From assembly GCF_029867415.1 (NCBI RefSeq), contig NC_081180.1:21352808-21416807 (forward strand): DNA of 64,000 nt, given 5' to 3'. The stretch is from Vicia villosa. Lineage: Eukaryota > Streptophyta > Magnoliopsida > Fabales > Fabaceae. The position numbers and the translations under genes are program-made. Below, piece by piece: positions 41,886 to 53,223 of this stretch (position 1 is the first letter of the stretch; every line of letters starts with the position of its first letter). The notes beneath the pieces were generated by a model. That model saw only the letters and a list, made by a program, of their open reading frames with translations. It was not told the origin of the DNA and did no database searches.

Positions 41886-42586
41886 TCGTGTGATATCGTA
41901 GGAAGAACTGAAATAAAATTCATCCCACCACGGGCGCATTCTCCTTCCAAATTTCGCGTGAAGGGTCTAGCGTGCCGTCCTCCCAAGTGAAACGGGGAGG
42001 TAAAAGAAAACGACACCACAGGATGTTGTAGGATGGTGTGGGAGGTCTTGGGTTCAAGCCTCACATGAGACAATTTTTTAAGAATTATTAAATATATATT
42101 TTGAATGTTAACAATGTAACAATAATAGTAAATAAATAAAATTAAAATAAATAAAAAATAAAGGGTTACTATGTGGAATTAAAAAGAATTTAAAATATAA
42201 AAAAATTAAATTCCACGTCAGCCTGTAGCATTCCACGTCATAATATAATAATTAAAAAAATAGCGCCACGTCATCATTTTTGTTGACCAAATTCAATGAG
42301 GGGTAAAATAGAAGAATCTACAAATGGCAGGGACGGAATCTGTTTTTTTTTTTACAGGGTTGTTTTTCGGATTCGCCCCAAATGGCAGGGGGCAAAATAG
42401 GGTTTAACCCTTAAAAAATTGATATAGAAAACACCATTGTATAGAAAAACAATGTGATGTAGTATTTTTTTTAATACCTAACTTGTTTTAAAATAATATT
42501 GTTTTAAAATTTGTTTAGTTACATGATGTGATGTAGAATGATTTAATATAGTTAAATTTTAATTATAGTTACTAAAAAGATAATGA
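41886..42586. other. Junction region between Ogre LTR and CACTA element
   Basis: No gene. It holds a third tRNA-like block (B box GGTTCAAGCC at 42051-42060, then TTTTTT at 42074-42079; A box weak), three CCACGTCA copies between 42212 and 42270, and a duplicated CAAATGGCAGGG (42315, 42381) typical of a DNA-transposon end near 42420. Ownership of these pieces is unclear. Confidence 0.45.
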
Positions 42587-44059
42587 TTGAATATGTGCAG
42601 TATGGAATATTATTTGTACTATCGTAGTTGGATATACGATAAATTGTATCCAGGAAGAAGTGGACTTAAACCCAATTTTATAGAAGGAGTTAATGGGTTT
42701 ATAAAGTGGGCGTTTGCTCAGGAATATTGTCGAAGCGAAGGGGGAGTTAGGTGCCCTTGTCTTAAATGTGATTGTAGACGTATAATTAGTGACCCAGAGG
42801 AAGTAGAACGTCATTTGTATAGAAGAGGTTTCATTGAAAATTATTGGGTTTGGACGTCTAATGGTGAACAACTGCCGATGAACGTGCCAGAGACTAGCAA
42901 TACGCATGCTTCAAGCAGTCGTCCGACTATGGAATACGAGGAAAATTTTAATCTAATTGGTGACATGGTTGAGGATGCTTTCGGTGTGAACGTGACCTAT
43001 GATCAACCTGAAGATTTTGGTGGGGAAGAATTGCCGAATGAGGAAACACAAAGATTTTAACAGTTATTGAATGAGATGAATATACCGTTGTTTGAGGGGT
43101 CGTCAGATTCAAAGTTATCAATGTGTGTGAGATTATTGGCTGCCAAGGCAAATTGGAATGTCCCTGATAGGTGTTTGGAATTCTTCATAAAAATGATGTT
43201 TGACTCAACTGCAATGAAAGACAACTTGCCTAAAACTTTTTATGATGCAAAGAAGTTAGTGTCGAGGTTGGGTTTAAGTGCAAGAAAAATTGATTGTTGC
43301 ACTAATGGTTGCATGTTGTTTTATGACAATGAGTTTGGTACTAATGATGGATTGTTGGAGGAATGTAAGTTCTGTGATAGTCCAAGATATCAAGTCCAAA
43401 GTAAAGCCGTTAACCGTCAACAAACACGTGTAGCAGTGAAGTCCATGTTTTATCTTCCGATTATACCAAGGTTAAAAAGAATGTTTGCTTCAATGCATAG
43501 TGCAAGTCATATAACGTGGCATCATACAAACAAAACAATTCCAGACACTATGCGACATCCATCTGATGGCGAGGCATGGAAGCACTTTGATCGGATGCAT
43601 CCTGATTTTGCCGCAGAACCTAGAAATGTCAGGCTGGGATTATGCTCTGATGGATTTACTCCATATGTCCAAGGGTCGGGAACTGCATATTCTTGTTGGC
43701 CAGTTATTGTAACCCCTTACAACCTCCCTCCCGAGATGTGCATGACAAAACCATACATGTTTCTGACATGTATCATTCCAGGCCCGTCGAGTCCAAAAGC
43801 TGGAATTGATGTCTACTTACAACCTTTAATTGATGATTTGAAAAGGTTGTGGATTGGAGAATGCACTTATGATATATCCCGTAAACAAAACTTTACTTTG
43901 CGAGTTGCCTTGATGTGGACAATTAACGACTTTCCAGCATATGGCATGTTGTCTGGTTGGGGTACGCATGGCAAAATGGGTTGTCCGCATTGCATGGGAC
44001 ACACTAAGGCTTTTACGTTGCAGCATGATTTACATGTGGCAACTGAAGTTGTGGCATGA
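42587..44059 (+). pseudogene. CACTA (En/Spm) transposase TNP2, truncated
   Basis: One frame with a TAA at 43058-43060, probably from a Tyr codon. The first part has the transposase-associated domain ('YRSWIYDKLYPGRSGLKPNF', 'VRCPCLKCDCRRI', 'HLYRRGFIENYWVWTSNGE'). The second part is the start of the TNP2 transposase ('MLFYDNEFGTNDGLLEECKF', 'MFYLPIIPRLKRMFAS', 'MRHPSDGEAWKHFD', 'PRNVRLGLCSDGFTPY', 'LSGWGTHGKMGCPHC'). It stops after 'KAFTLQHDLH', so more than half of TNP2, including the later catalytic region, is deleted. It would cut and paste CACTA ends if complete. Confidence 0.87.
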
Positions 44060-44143
44060 GAATCACGTGACAGCTAATTTTTATTTTATTTAAGTTAATT
44101 TAATTTAAGTTTTATATTTAATATTTTTATTGTATGTGTAGGA

Positions 44144-44725
44144 GGATTATCAAACATTGCTTGTAGAATTTTTGGTCATTAATCCGAAATATACTCCTAT
44201 GGAAGGACAACCGCTTCATCCAGATGTTGATTTTCATATTTGGAATGAAGTTATTGGCGGAAAAGGTCCTAATGGATTTTTTTTGGTGGTGGAAGTATGG
44301 CGGGATGCTTGAGAAGTGGTGATAGAAATTTATTTGAAAGAGTTAGAGATGGGGAAGGATCGTCACGCCCAGCTCAATTGCCCCCGCAAATGATGGAAAC
44401 AATAAGACAATTGGCGGTAAGTGAGGCGAGACGCGAGTCAGAGCAACGTGAGACGGCGTTAAAAAACCAATTAGAGGAGCAACAGCGACAAATAGAGGCA
44501 ATGACGAAGAAGCAAGCGGAGATGGAGGGGCAACAAAGACAAATAGAGATAATGGCCAAGAGGCAAGCGGAGATGGAGGAGCAAATGCGGTTATTTATGC
44601 AAATTCATGGAAGCGGTAATCAAATGTTTGGTGGAAACGTTGGAGTTGGTGGTGCACCGGCAAATCAACAAGATAATGATGAAGATTTAAACCTTGATGA
44701 TTTTCCCGATCCAGGAGATACTTAA
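44144..44725 (+). pseudogene. CACTA second gene (Ptta/En/Spm, TnpA-like), C-terminal fragment
   Basis: After an AT-rich join at 44060-44143 and a likely intron-acceptor-like TGTGTAG, the plus strand reads 'EDYQTLLVEFLVINPKYTPM', 'DVDFHIWNEVIGGKGPNG'. A one-base shift follows near 44290, then an open frame 44297-44725 of 142 codons. It is a Gln/Glu-rich coiled coil with a duplicated 'QQRQIEAMTKKQAEMEGQ' heptad unit and an acidic tail. This matches the C-terminal half of CACTA accessory proteins that bind subterminal repeats. The N-terminal DNA-binding part is missing. Confidence 0.75.
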
Positions 44726-45000
44726 TTATTATGTAATATTAATTATATTTTAGTTTTAATTTTAATTTTAATTTTAATGGATGTCAGATATTAAATTTTA
44801 ATTGATGTATGATAAATTTTAATTTATATTTTGTTTATTACTTATATTTTATAGTTTATTATATTATTCAATAAATATATTTTATTAATATTAATATTCA
44901 AATTATTTATTAATTATATTTTATTATATTAATTATAAGTCGTTATTAATAATAAAAACCTTTTTTAATAACAATAATTAAGTTTTTTTTTATTAAAAAG
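44726..45000. other. AT-rich CACTA 3' interior, no gene
   Basis: Very AT-rich (mostly TTAAT/ATTTTA runs) between the last CACTA frame and its subterminal repeats. No motif recognised. Confidence 0.6.
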
Positions 45001-45485
45001 AATTTTGTTTAGTGAAGTGGTTTACATGTCACAAATGTAGTGACATGTGAATCACGTAGCTAGGTTAATTTTTTTTAAAAAAGAATTATGCTTAGTGACG
45101 TGATTTACATTTCACTATATTTGTGACATGTATATCACGTCGCTAGATGCAAAATAAATAAATAAAAAATGTTTTTGTAGTGGCATGTTTCCCACGTCAC
45201 TAATCAGTGGCATGCAAAACACGCCACAAACTTTCTCCGTTAGTTGTGCCATCCCTGCAAACCTGCTGCATGCCTGCTGTGGCAGCAATATGAGTTGGAT
45301 GGTGTGTTGGATATAGCGACGTGATATACATGTCACTGAATAGTGACGTGAAAACCATGACACTATTAGTTTACCACCTTTCCTCCTGCGACATAGTCTC
45401 TCACGTCGCAAATTTTGTGGGGTGACGTGATATTCCTTTTTGTGGCGTGGGAATCACGTCGCTGGAGAGAACATTTTTTGTAGTG
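45001..45485. repeat. CACTA 3' subterminal repeats and terminal inverted repeat
   Basis: Repeated inverted motifs of the form GTGACGTGAT.TACATGTCAC occur at 45015-45062, 45093-45146, 45180-45230, 45315-45366 and 45387-45463. The sequence ends ACATTTTTTGTAGTG at 45485, which on the other strand is CACTACAAAAAATG, the CACTA terminus. An internal CACTACAAAAACATT copy ends at 45182. The opposite terminus was not found, so the element is 5'-truncated. Confidence 0.85.
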
Positions 45486-45770
45486 ATACCTTACTTTGAC
45501 ATTTAAAATTCCATGCTTAAGAAATAAGACAAGCTAAGTTTCCCAGATCCGACATTTCAAATTTTCTCATCACCAGCTTTTTGAACTTCGACAAGTCATC
45601 AACATATAAGCATATGATTGTTATATCTTGTGCCACAACCTGAACATAGACACGATACTCAGACTTGCATTTGACAAATTCCAATTGGACTAAGTATGAG
45701 TCAATCGTCTTATTCCAAATCCTAGGTGCCTACTTGGAGTCATAGAGCACTTGGAACCGATGGAACAAGC
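45486..45770 (-). pseudogene. Ty1-copia RT fragment
   Basis: Minus-strand remnants read 'RIWNKTIDSYLVQLEF', 'ITIICLYVDDL' (YVDD active site), 'VMRKFEMSDLGNLACL', the palm-to-thumb part of a copia RT. Stops and a frameshift are present. It begins right at the CACTA terminus, so the CACTA may have inserted in it. Confidence 0.7.
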
Positions 45771-45922
45771 AAATGAAGTCTTTGTTTGATTTCTATAAAA
45801 CCCTATAAGTGGTCAACAATGACATTCCTGAGCTTGCTAACAATGCAACTGATGCTCGGAGAGTCACTCACAAGAAGGCAAAGAAAAACATTGTAAGGTT
45901 ACATATTGCATTGAATCGGTGA
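45771..45922 (+). pseudogene. Copia gag (UBN2-type) fragment
   Basis: On the plus strand a short frame reads 'WNKQMKSLFDFYKTL', a stop, then 'VVNNDIPELANNATDARRVT', resembling the N-terminal part of a copia gag polyprotein. It lies in opposite orientation to the adjacent RT fragment, so two copia remnants are joined here. Confidence 0.45.
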
Positions 45923-48480
45923 CATGGATAAAATCAATTTTTTTAAAATGGTTTTTCTTAATTCTAATTTTTATTTAATAACTTCTATAAAATCAAACTG
46001 TTGTCGTGATTATGTGAATCTAACAATAATTGCAAACATATACAGTGTCAAGATATGTGTGGTGGTGAATAATGTGCATATGCTGAAAGCGATGAAACTC
46101 ATGCACACGTGTGCCCCTAACTAACTGGACTGGAGCTTGAGCCACAGCAACTCAGATAGTGACCTAAATTTGTATTCGGACCATTCCCTCGAGTGGGAGT
46201 ATACTTGACTAATTAAGCTAAGCATCTTAGATTCTCATACCCAAATTTAATTGATTTTTCTTAAAATGTTTCCTTTACGTTTTTGTAGCTTGTGGCTTTT
46301 AGTTAATGGCGGATGCAAAAATTTAATTGTTTTTCTTAAAATATTTTCTTTATGTTTTTATAGCTTGTGGATTTTATATTTTTCTGTAACATGATTAATA
46401 AAAAAGAGAAAAAAGAAAGACTAAGGACTTTTTTATTTGTTTTTTAATTTTTAAAATTTGAAAATAATAAATTTGTTTAATAGTTTAATTTTATAAAATT
46501 ATTTTCTATTTAGTAATTTTAAAAATTAAAAACTTAAAATAAATTTTAAAAATTTAAGTTTTTGATTTTTAGTTTTAAAAATTAGAAAGAAGAAAAAAAT
46601 AAAATAAAATGATACACCCTCCATTCTCTTTTATAAAATTGTATAATTTTAAAATACTTTTTAAAAATAATTTTCTATTTAATTATAATTTTTTTAAATT
46701 GATTTATATTATAATTTTTAAAAAATAAAAATAAAACTCCTTCAAACAAGTTCTAAAACAAATAATATAAAGGAATAAGTTTTTATCATCTCTTAAAATT
46801 AAGATTATTAATAAAAATTCATTTATTGTTAAAATTTTATATAACAATTAATATATCGACATATATTAAAAATTCAAAAAGAATATCTAAAATGAGATGA
46901 ATGAAGTAGTGACCATTTTTTTTATACGATGAGAATGCATATTTCTAAAAATAAAATAAAATAAGTGTGGGGTGGGAGAGTTGTCAATTGTGAGTTGGGT
47001 GGAAATATGTAGTGGGGTCAACAAGTCACATGGCGTGTTAGGCCATTTCGTTGTGTCCAATAAGCATGTCTTTGGCGTTTTCTTGAAAGATAAACTTTAT
47101 AGAAAGTGGAGTTGGCCATTTGGTTCATTCAATTTCCGCTAGCACCATCACACAAACCTACAGTTATTCTAAATCAAAGTTTATTCATAAATAAAAAGTA
47201 AGCCAGCAACAAGCTCTTGCAACTTTTTTATAAAAGCTATATTTGTAGATTTAGGAGATACAATAATATTTATAAGTTTTTATACTTTAGATAAAACATC
47301 AATTTTTTTTACATTAAAAAATTAAAAGTATCAGATATAAAAATAGAATGAAAGCATGGTTCCAACAATTTTTTTTTTTTTACCATTTTATTTGAAGCAG
47401 ATTTGAAAGTTGTCTGTCTCAAAGTAAAATTTTCAATCATCAGTCCTACCAGTGAAGAAACTTCGATCAAGTCTACACAAACGTGTTTCCTTCTATTCAC
47501 CCGTATACTAGAACTTCTGTTGACCTAAGTGTCGATCTCCCTTCATGTGGATCAGTCAAGAAATACCCAAATACCTCCTTCTTCACAAATACTCTCATAT
47601 GTTGAATATAACAAACATACATCTCTAACAACATCATGTCGGTATTTGAAATTTATAGACTCCTTACAATGAATCGCGTGTTCTTCAAATATATTCAAAC
47701 ACGTCTTACGATAAACAAGACAGACTCTATTAATAAAAAAATAAAAGAATCATTAGATGGTATCTTAAAATAATATCGCATTCCACCTATGAAATATGTA
47801 TAGAGCAATATGTTCCGGTCTCCTTAAAAATCATGGACACTTATTTTTATATGTGAATCATCAACTTTGTTAAAAATGAATTACTATTCTTTCTATTTGT
47901 AATTAAAAAGTGAAGACATCTTTCTCTTTTAACTCTAAAGAAAAGCATACAACAATTCGTATGTAGAATAAAAAATTAGATTCTCTTTCATCACAAATTT
48001 ATCATATTCACACATTCAATATATTTTGTGATTGTTAGATCAAAATCAAACCATTAAAATTTTAATACAATTTTGATTTTGTTTTAAATTAAAAAATAAC
48101 AAATTTATAAATTGAATCATTGATTTTGATCTGGTGATTGAGAAAGTGTCAAATGCGCAGATACAATGAATTCGTAAATGTAGCTAACCTAGTTCGTGAA
48201 ATGAAGAAGCTGGAGAGAATTATAATTTGTAGTAACTAGGTAAAAACACTCTTTAACTAAAGTTGTCATAACGTGATATCCAACCCTAACAGCCCCCGAT
48301 TTTATAAGATTAAACAAAATAAATTATATTTTAATACGAACTTGAAATTAATTAAAAATATTCATAAAACTAATAAATACGAGAAAAGTTAAATCTCAAA
48401 TAATTAAATATTAATTCGGTGAAGTAACATAAAATAATATATAGTTTTTTTAGTGAGAAACAAGTTTTTACAACTTAGCG
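45923..48480. other. AT-rich intergenic DNA, no supported gene
   Basis: About 2.5 kb of highly AT-rich sequence. Short frames lack motifs, except a minus-strand one at 47309-47500 ('FTLRQTTFKSASNKMVKK') that vaguely resembles a repeated, uncharacterised legume coding fragment; I do not rely on it. Confidence 0.5.
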
Positions 48481-48519
48481 ACAAAATTAGTGAAGGTTTT
48501 AACGATAATTTATTACTTA

Positions 48520-49430
48520 GCTACAATTTTAACAACAGTTTTAGTATTAAGTGCCACTGGTAGCATTCTTTCGTCGGGTTATTGGGTTGATGGAAAATGG
48601 TGCTGGAAACTTGTCTCGGAGACGGATTTGCTACCAGCTTTGGCGAGTGAAGAGCTGAGCAATCTTTTAACCATTCTGGCAGAGCTGCATCCTTTGCCAA
48701 ACGAATTGGACTCCTTCATTTGGTGGAGAGATTCAGCTGGATTTTCGGTCAAAAGTGTTTATAAGTGGCTGTCCGGTTCGAGTCTGTCGGGGACTATGCA
48801 GAATTCCGCAAACTCTTCGGTTTTTAAAAAACTTTGGAAAGTCGCGGTTCCTTCAAACATTAAGTTTTTCGGCTGGAGATTATTGCTTGATCGTTTGCCA
48901 ACGCGTATACAACTCGGGAAAAGGGGGGGTTATATTACCAAATGATTGTAGCTGTCCTTTTTGTTCTAATGTCGAAGAATCTGCAATTCATCTCTTCTTC
49001 CATTGTTCAGTATCAGTTCAACTTTGGACAAAGACTTTTGTTTGGTTGCGCATTCCGCTGTATAATCTACAGGGGTCGGTCTTGGAGAATTTCAGATCGT
49101 TTGTGTATCCGATTGGAAATTTAAACGATAAGTTTTGGAGGATTTTATGGCTGGCAGCAACATGGATATTATGGAAAGCTAGGAATGATTTGATTTTCAA
49201 TAACATAGCATTCGATTTAAATGTTCTGTTTTGTCGGTTAAAAGCTACATTGTGGGACTGGTTGGGATTTTGTAATAGAGTTAGCATGGAATTTTTTTGG
49301 GAGGATTGGTTGATAAATCCTGCTGAGTGTTTGTAATTTGATGGTTGGATCGTAAAAGTTCGATAAAATTCCGACTTTTATCTTTGTACTGTTTGGGCAC
49401 TTCTAGTGCCATAATTTAATATAATCCTAT
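48520..49430 (+). pseudogene. 5'-truncated LINE, zf-RVT tail
   Basis: Two overlapping frames carry the zinc-finger (zf-RVT) C-terminal region of a plant L1 ORF2: 'WWRDSAGFSVKSVYKWLSG', 'NIKFFGWRLLLDRLPTRIQL' in one frame, then 'CPFCSNVEESAIHLFFHCSV', 'WILWKARNDLIFN' in the other, ending at 49334. The frames separate at a run of seven G near 48927. Reverse transcriptase is absent, as expected for 5'-truncated LINE insertions. A CTTCTAGTGCC...TTTATCGGGG segment follows, without a clear poly-A tail. Confidence 0.78.
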
Positions 49431-50390
49431 TGTTTATCGGGGAAAAAAATCATTTTTTAAAAAAATATTTTGAGAAATTAAAAATAAACTTTGAGATATT
49501 TAAAAGAATAAAAAACATATTTAACCTTTTATACTATCACTCTAATAAATTATGGTTTTCGTCTTTTTGTCTCATTTGTGTTTTATCCCTCTTGACTCTT
49601 CTATTTTACGAGTCATTTTGGCTCAACTTTTTTAAAATAAATATATCAATTTTTTCTATACTTCTACTTATATTTCATTAAAAATAAGTGTGTTTATATT
49701 GGCGTTGACATAATGCGTTGTATTTATAAAAAATTAAGTTATACAAATTGCGTTTAAAGTTAGAAGCTACAACTTTTAGGTTAAAATAGAATTAATTCTA
49801 AAATCCGAATCAATTCTAGTTTAAAAGGAACTAAACATCTCAAAATCACTCCATAATTAATTTTACATATTTAAAATTATTTTAACTCTGCCAAAAAAAT
49901 CTTCCAAAAATCAAACCAAAGAAATCAAACATGTTAGTATAAGTTAGAATCTAAGGAAATACATCTTCAATCTTGGATCTTTTGTGATATCATCCCTCTC
50001 TAAAAAGAAGCTTCCAATTCTTATGTGAAAGGGAGATAATTCTAAGTTCTAAGTTATAAATACCTATGATAGATTACTCATCACCGAGAACCATTCCATC
50101 AATTTATCACAAACATTCGATGTTCAAGTTCCAACAATTCAACCTTGTCATTGGAACTTAAAAGATGCAATTCCCATCCCATTCTCACAAACTCTTAAAA
50201 GCATTAACTACATCACTTATTTCACTTACTCATAAATAGAATAAAGAAAACAAAAAGGACATAGAATTATTTCCCTTAAAAAAGGTAATAGTAAATAATA
50301 GTAACAATAATAAAAATTTAAAAAAATGGACACATTGCGTATATTACAATTACATACAAATTAAAACCCGAAAACCAAAAGTGGTTTTTA
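49431..50390. other. Intergenic, 3' flank of the bHLH gene
   Basis: AT-rich, no supported gene. The part near 50300-50390 is probably the 3' UTR of the minus-strand bHLH gene; no definite polyadenylation signal is claimed. Confidence 0.5.
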
Positions 50391-51047
50391 TCAATCGGAA
50401 CCGGAAGTTCCACCGGCGCCGGAAGTAGACGCCGCCGATAACAGATTAAAAAGCGCACTCATGGCTCGAACCTGCATCTCAAGCGCCGGTATATAATCAA
50501 TAGCTTCCTCCAAAATCACCGGCAACGGTTCCTTCTTACAACCAGGAACCAACCTTCCAAGAAACCGTACTTTACTCTGCACCCCGGGAACCACCTTTCC
50601 TTTCAACCGGAACACATTCACTCTCGATTTCTTCGATCGCGCTGACGGCAATAAAGCGGTTACGCGATGTACCTTCTTCTTATTATTCTTATTCTTCCTA
50701 AACTTGAGTTTGAGCCGAGTCATCAGTATGGCTCGGCTCCATCGGGATCTTCCTTTCGCTGTGACAGCGAGAGCTCTGTCGGCTGCTTCACGTACGGCTT
50801 TTCCCCGGCGGGGAGTGGTAGTTGAATTGAGGGATGTTATGGCGCGACGGAGCTTGGTGGAGTAGAGTTGTTGCTGCGCTTGGGATTTCCATTTGGGGTT
50901 GATCTGAATCTGAGAATCTTGATGATGATGCTTCTTGTTCTTTGTTTTCTTTCTACTAAAGCCACGTGTATCTGTGTTCGTGTCTGTGTCCGCGTTCCTG
51001 TTCGTGTTTGTTAGTATGTTTGGTATTGTAGTAGATGGTGATGTCAT
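50391..51047 (-). CDS. Atypical bHLH transcription factor, AIF/bHLH147-150 group (218 aa)
   Basis: Probably a nuclear regulator that lacks E-box contact residues and acts by dimerising with other (b)HLH proteins; Arabidopsis relatives (AIF1-4, bHLH147-150) restrain growth in brassinosteroid signalling. Residues 52-70 ('KWKSQAQQQLYSTKLRRAI'), 81-115 ('RGKAVREAADRALAV', 'GRSRWSRAILMTRLKLKF') and the HLH at about 154-203 ('VQSKVRFLGRLVPGC', 'LEEAIDYIPALEMQVRAMSA') match the group. I choose ATG 51047 rather than the in-frame ATG 51257: the latter lies about 30 bp from the TATA-like box, so at the transcription start, and 218 aa fits the family length. There is no intron, as in relatives. It looks intact and has distinctly higher GC than its flanks. 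Confidence 0.88.
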   Translation of the reverse strand: MTSPSTTIPNILTNTNRNADTDTNTDTRGFSRKKTKNKKHHHQDSQIQINPKWKSQAQQQLYSTKLRRAITSLNSTTTPRRGKAVREAADRALAVTAKGRSRWSRAILMTRLKLKFRKNKNNKKKVHRVTALLPSARSKKSRVNVFRLKGKVVPGVQSKVRFLGRLVPGCKKEPLPVILEEAIDYIPALEMQVRAMSALFNLLSAASTSGAGGTSGSD

Positions 51048-51283
51048 TGGAATAGATTTTTCTTTTTCCTGTGAATGATGAAATTTAGAGAAATAGAGAA
51101 AGGTTGAAAGAGAATTGATTACTGAATTTGGAAGAGATTGGAAGAAAGAAAGTAAGAAAGGTGGTTGAGTTTTTGAGATGAGAACGGAACGGGATGAGGT
51201 GGGTTGGTGAAAGGTCTGTGTCCCTGCAATTGGGAGGTGAGGTGAGGTGAGGTTCAAGGAAGAGAGCGTAACGGAGTGGGATA

Positions 51284-51300
51284 CTTATAAAGGGCTTATA
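51284..51300 (-). promoter_or_regulatory. Probable TATA box of the bHLH gene
   Basis: The minus strand reads TATAAGCCCTTTATAAGTAT, with two TATA-like cores. Placing transcription start near 51255 gives a 5' UTR of about 200 bp rich in CT/GAA runs. The region 51301-51790 upstream is AT-rich and shows no gene. Confidence 0.55.
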
Positions 51301-51915
51301 ATTAAGTTAAAGATTAAATGTATGGGCAAAAAGACAAGTGAAAAATTAAGTTAGAGATTAACATAAGCAAAGTAATTATTAGTTAAACTTTATTTGTGTC
51401 AAGCTTTAATTTTACTAATGAAATTCTTTTGGCTAGATAATTAAAACAAAAAATAATTAAAAGTATGCACTAGATGCATGCACCAAAAATGACACATGGG
51501 TGGAGCCGTGGAGCTTAGAGTTTTTCTTTTGCACCATATCTTTATTTCTTAGAATGATTAAAGAATTAAAATTAAAATTTATTTTGGTAAAATAAATTAG
51601 TTTAGATAACTGTTTTAGTAAAAAAATTATTAAAATTACTAGAAGTCTATATTGTATTTTCTTTTATCCAATTCATCTTTCACTTCTTTTTTTTCTTCAA
51701 AATTTACTATGTCTTTCTCTTTCTTGTTTCCAAATTTTTTATTTTTTCTTGTTCTCTCTATTCCGTATTTTTAAGTTATTTCGTAGTTGAAAAGTGTTGG
51801 TTGTATGCTCTCAACTTTGGCCGGTAACGGCTAGTTTCCTTCTCTCATAACGGTTAGTTTCCTCATCGGAGTTCTTTCTTCCTTCCCCACTTTTGTATCA
51901 CCTCTACTCACCTCC

Positions 51916-53223
51916 ATGGATGCTGCTCTATTATTCCTAGAAATGAACACCCCTGGTCATTCACTAAAGAATCCGCCGCAGGCAAAGGTGATCTCAAACA
52001 CAAAATCCTTTGCTTCAATTGTATCAAACAATGTTTGCGACATTCCGGTGAGCCAATTCCCCCAGGCCTGCTTAAAAGGGGACAGGCTAGCTATTACTAT
52101 CCCAGAAGAAGAATACAAGCTTGGAGTTGAAGTCTGCAAGCACCATCTTCATGGCAGGGTTATCTGGTCCAAGGGAGCGACACCCCTGACTGTTGTAAAT
52201 TTGAAATCGAAACTTGTGGAGCTTTGGCCATCGATCGGAAAATGGGGGGTTACCTCACTTGGCAAGGGATATTTTGAATTTGCGTTCTCCTCTCTTGAGG
52301 ATGTTCAACGTGTAAGATCCATTAATGCGTGAACGCTGCCACAAGGAATCCTCAAGCTCTTTCCTTGGTCAAAGGACTTTTTCCCAGCGACGCTGAAACA
52401 AACATCTGCGCAGGTGTGGATAAGGATTCACGGCTTGTCCCAAGAATATTGAAGATCAAAGATAATCTTTGCCATTGCCAGCAGTATTGGAACTCCAATC
52501 TGCATTGACTCGGCATCAAACAAATATGCATTTGACAGACACTTTGGTCACTTTGTCCGGGTGTTAGTTGACCTGGAGATGACAAAAGAGCTAAGTTATA
52601 ATATTCTTGTTGAACGAATTGGGTTTGCCTTCTTCGTAGACATATAATATGAAAAAATGCCATATTTCTGCACATTCTGCTCGTGCTTAGGTCACTCGAT
52701 CAGCAACTGTAAGCGTAAGGAGATTAATGAAGGCAAAGCTGCTGAAAAAAAGAGCCCTCAAGATTCCAATGCCCAATTGCCCAAGAAAGGATCGGATGCT
52801 ACTGTGGATAAAGGCAAGGATAGAGAGCGAGAGAGGAGTATCCCTTCTTCTAGTGATGAAGTCCCTAATTGCTCCAATCATGCTGAAATAAATGGTAAGG
52901 AGAATGTTGAGAGGGATGATAGTAATTCTATACCTACCCCTGAGGAAGAGAACAAATCAGACAATGAGTTTTTTGAAGCTACTCAATTGGTAGAGTTTGT
53001 CCCTGAAACTCAAATTGATCCAAAGCACGGGGCTCTAGTCACTAATTTTATTGACGAATCATGGGCAAACATGGCAAAGTTAGAAAAAGATGATGATCAT
53101 GGTGTTGATCTATTTCCATACAAAGACTTCCAGATGGTCTCCAACAAGAAGAAGAGAAACAAAAAAGCCTTAACAATTGTTATCACTAGACCTAGGTCTA
53201 GTAAAGACAATTTGACCTTATGA
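51916..53223 (+). pseudogene. LINE ORF1 (DUF4283 plus CCHC) with three stops
   Basis: Starts 'MDAALLFLEMNTPGHS'. One frame runs to 53223, broken by TGA 52330-52332, TGA 52450-52452 (both where Trp fits the family) and TAA 52645-52647. The DUF4283-type RNA-binding region spans about 52060-52640 ('GDRLAITIPEEEYKLGVE', 'FEFAFSSLEDVQRVRSI', 'VWIRIHGLSQEY'). A CCHC knuckle follows (CTFCSCLGHSISNC, near 52668-52710). The C-terminal part is acidic and low-complexity. It would coat LINE RNA for reverse transcription. Confidence 0.8.

Noticed and set aside
47309..47500. Minus-strand 63-codon frame with weak likeness to an uncharacterised legume protein
   Set aside because: Too short and too uncertain; kept only as a remark in the intergenic entry.
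51048..51257. 70-residue N-terminal extension of the bHLH protein
   Set aside because: It would begin about 30 bp after the TATA-like box and has no similarity to the family; more likely 5' UTR.
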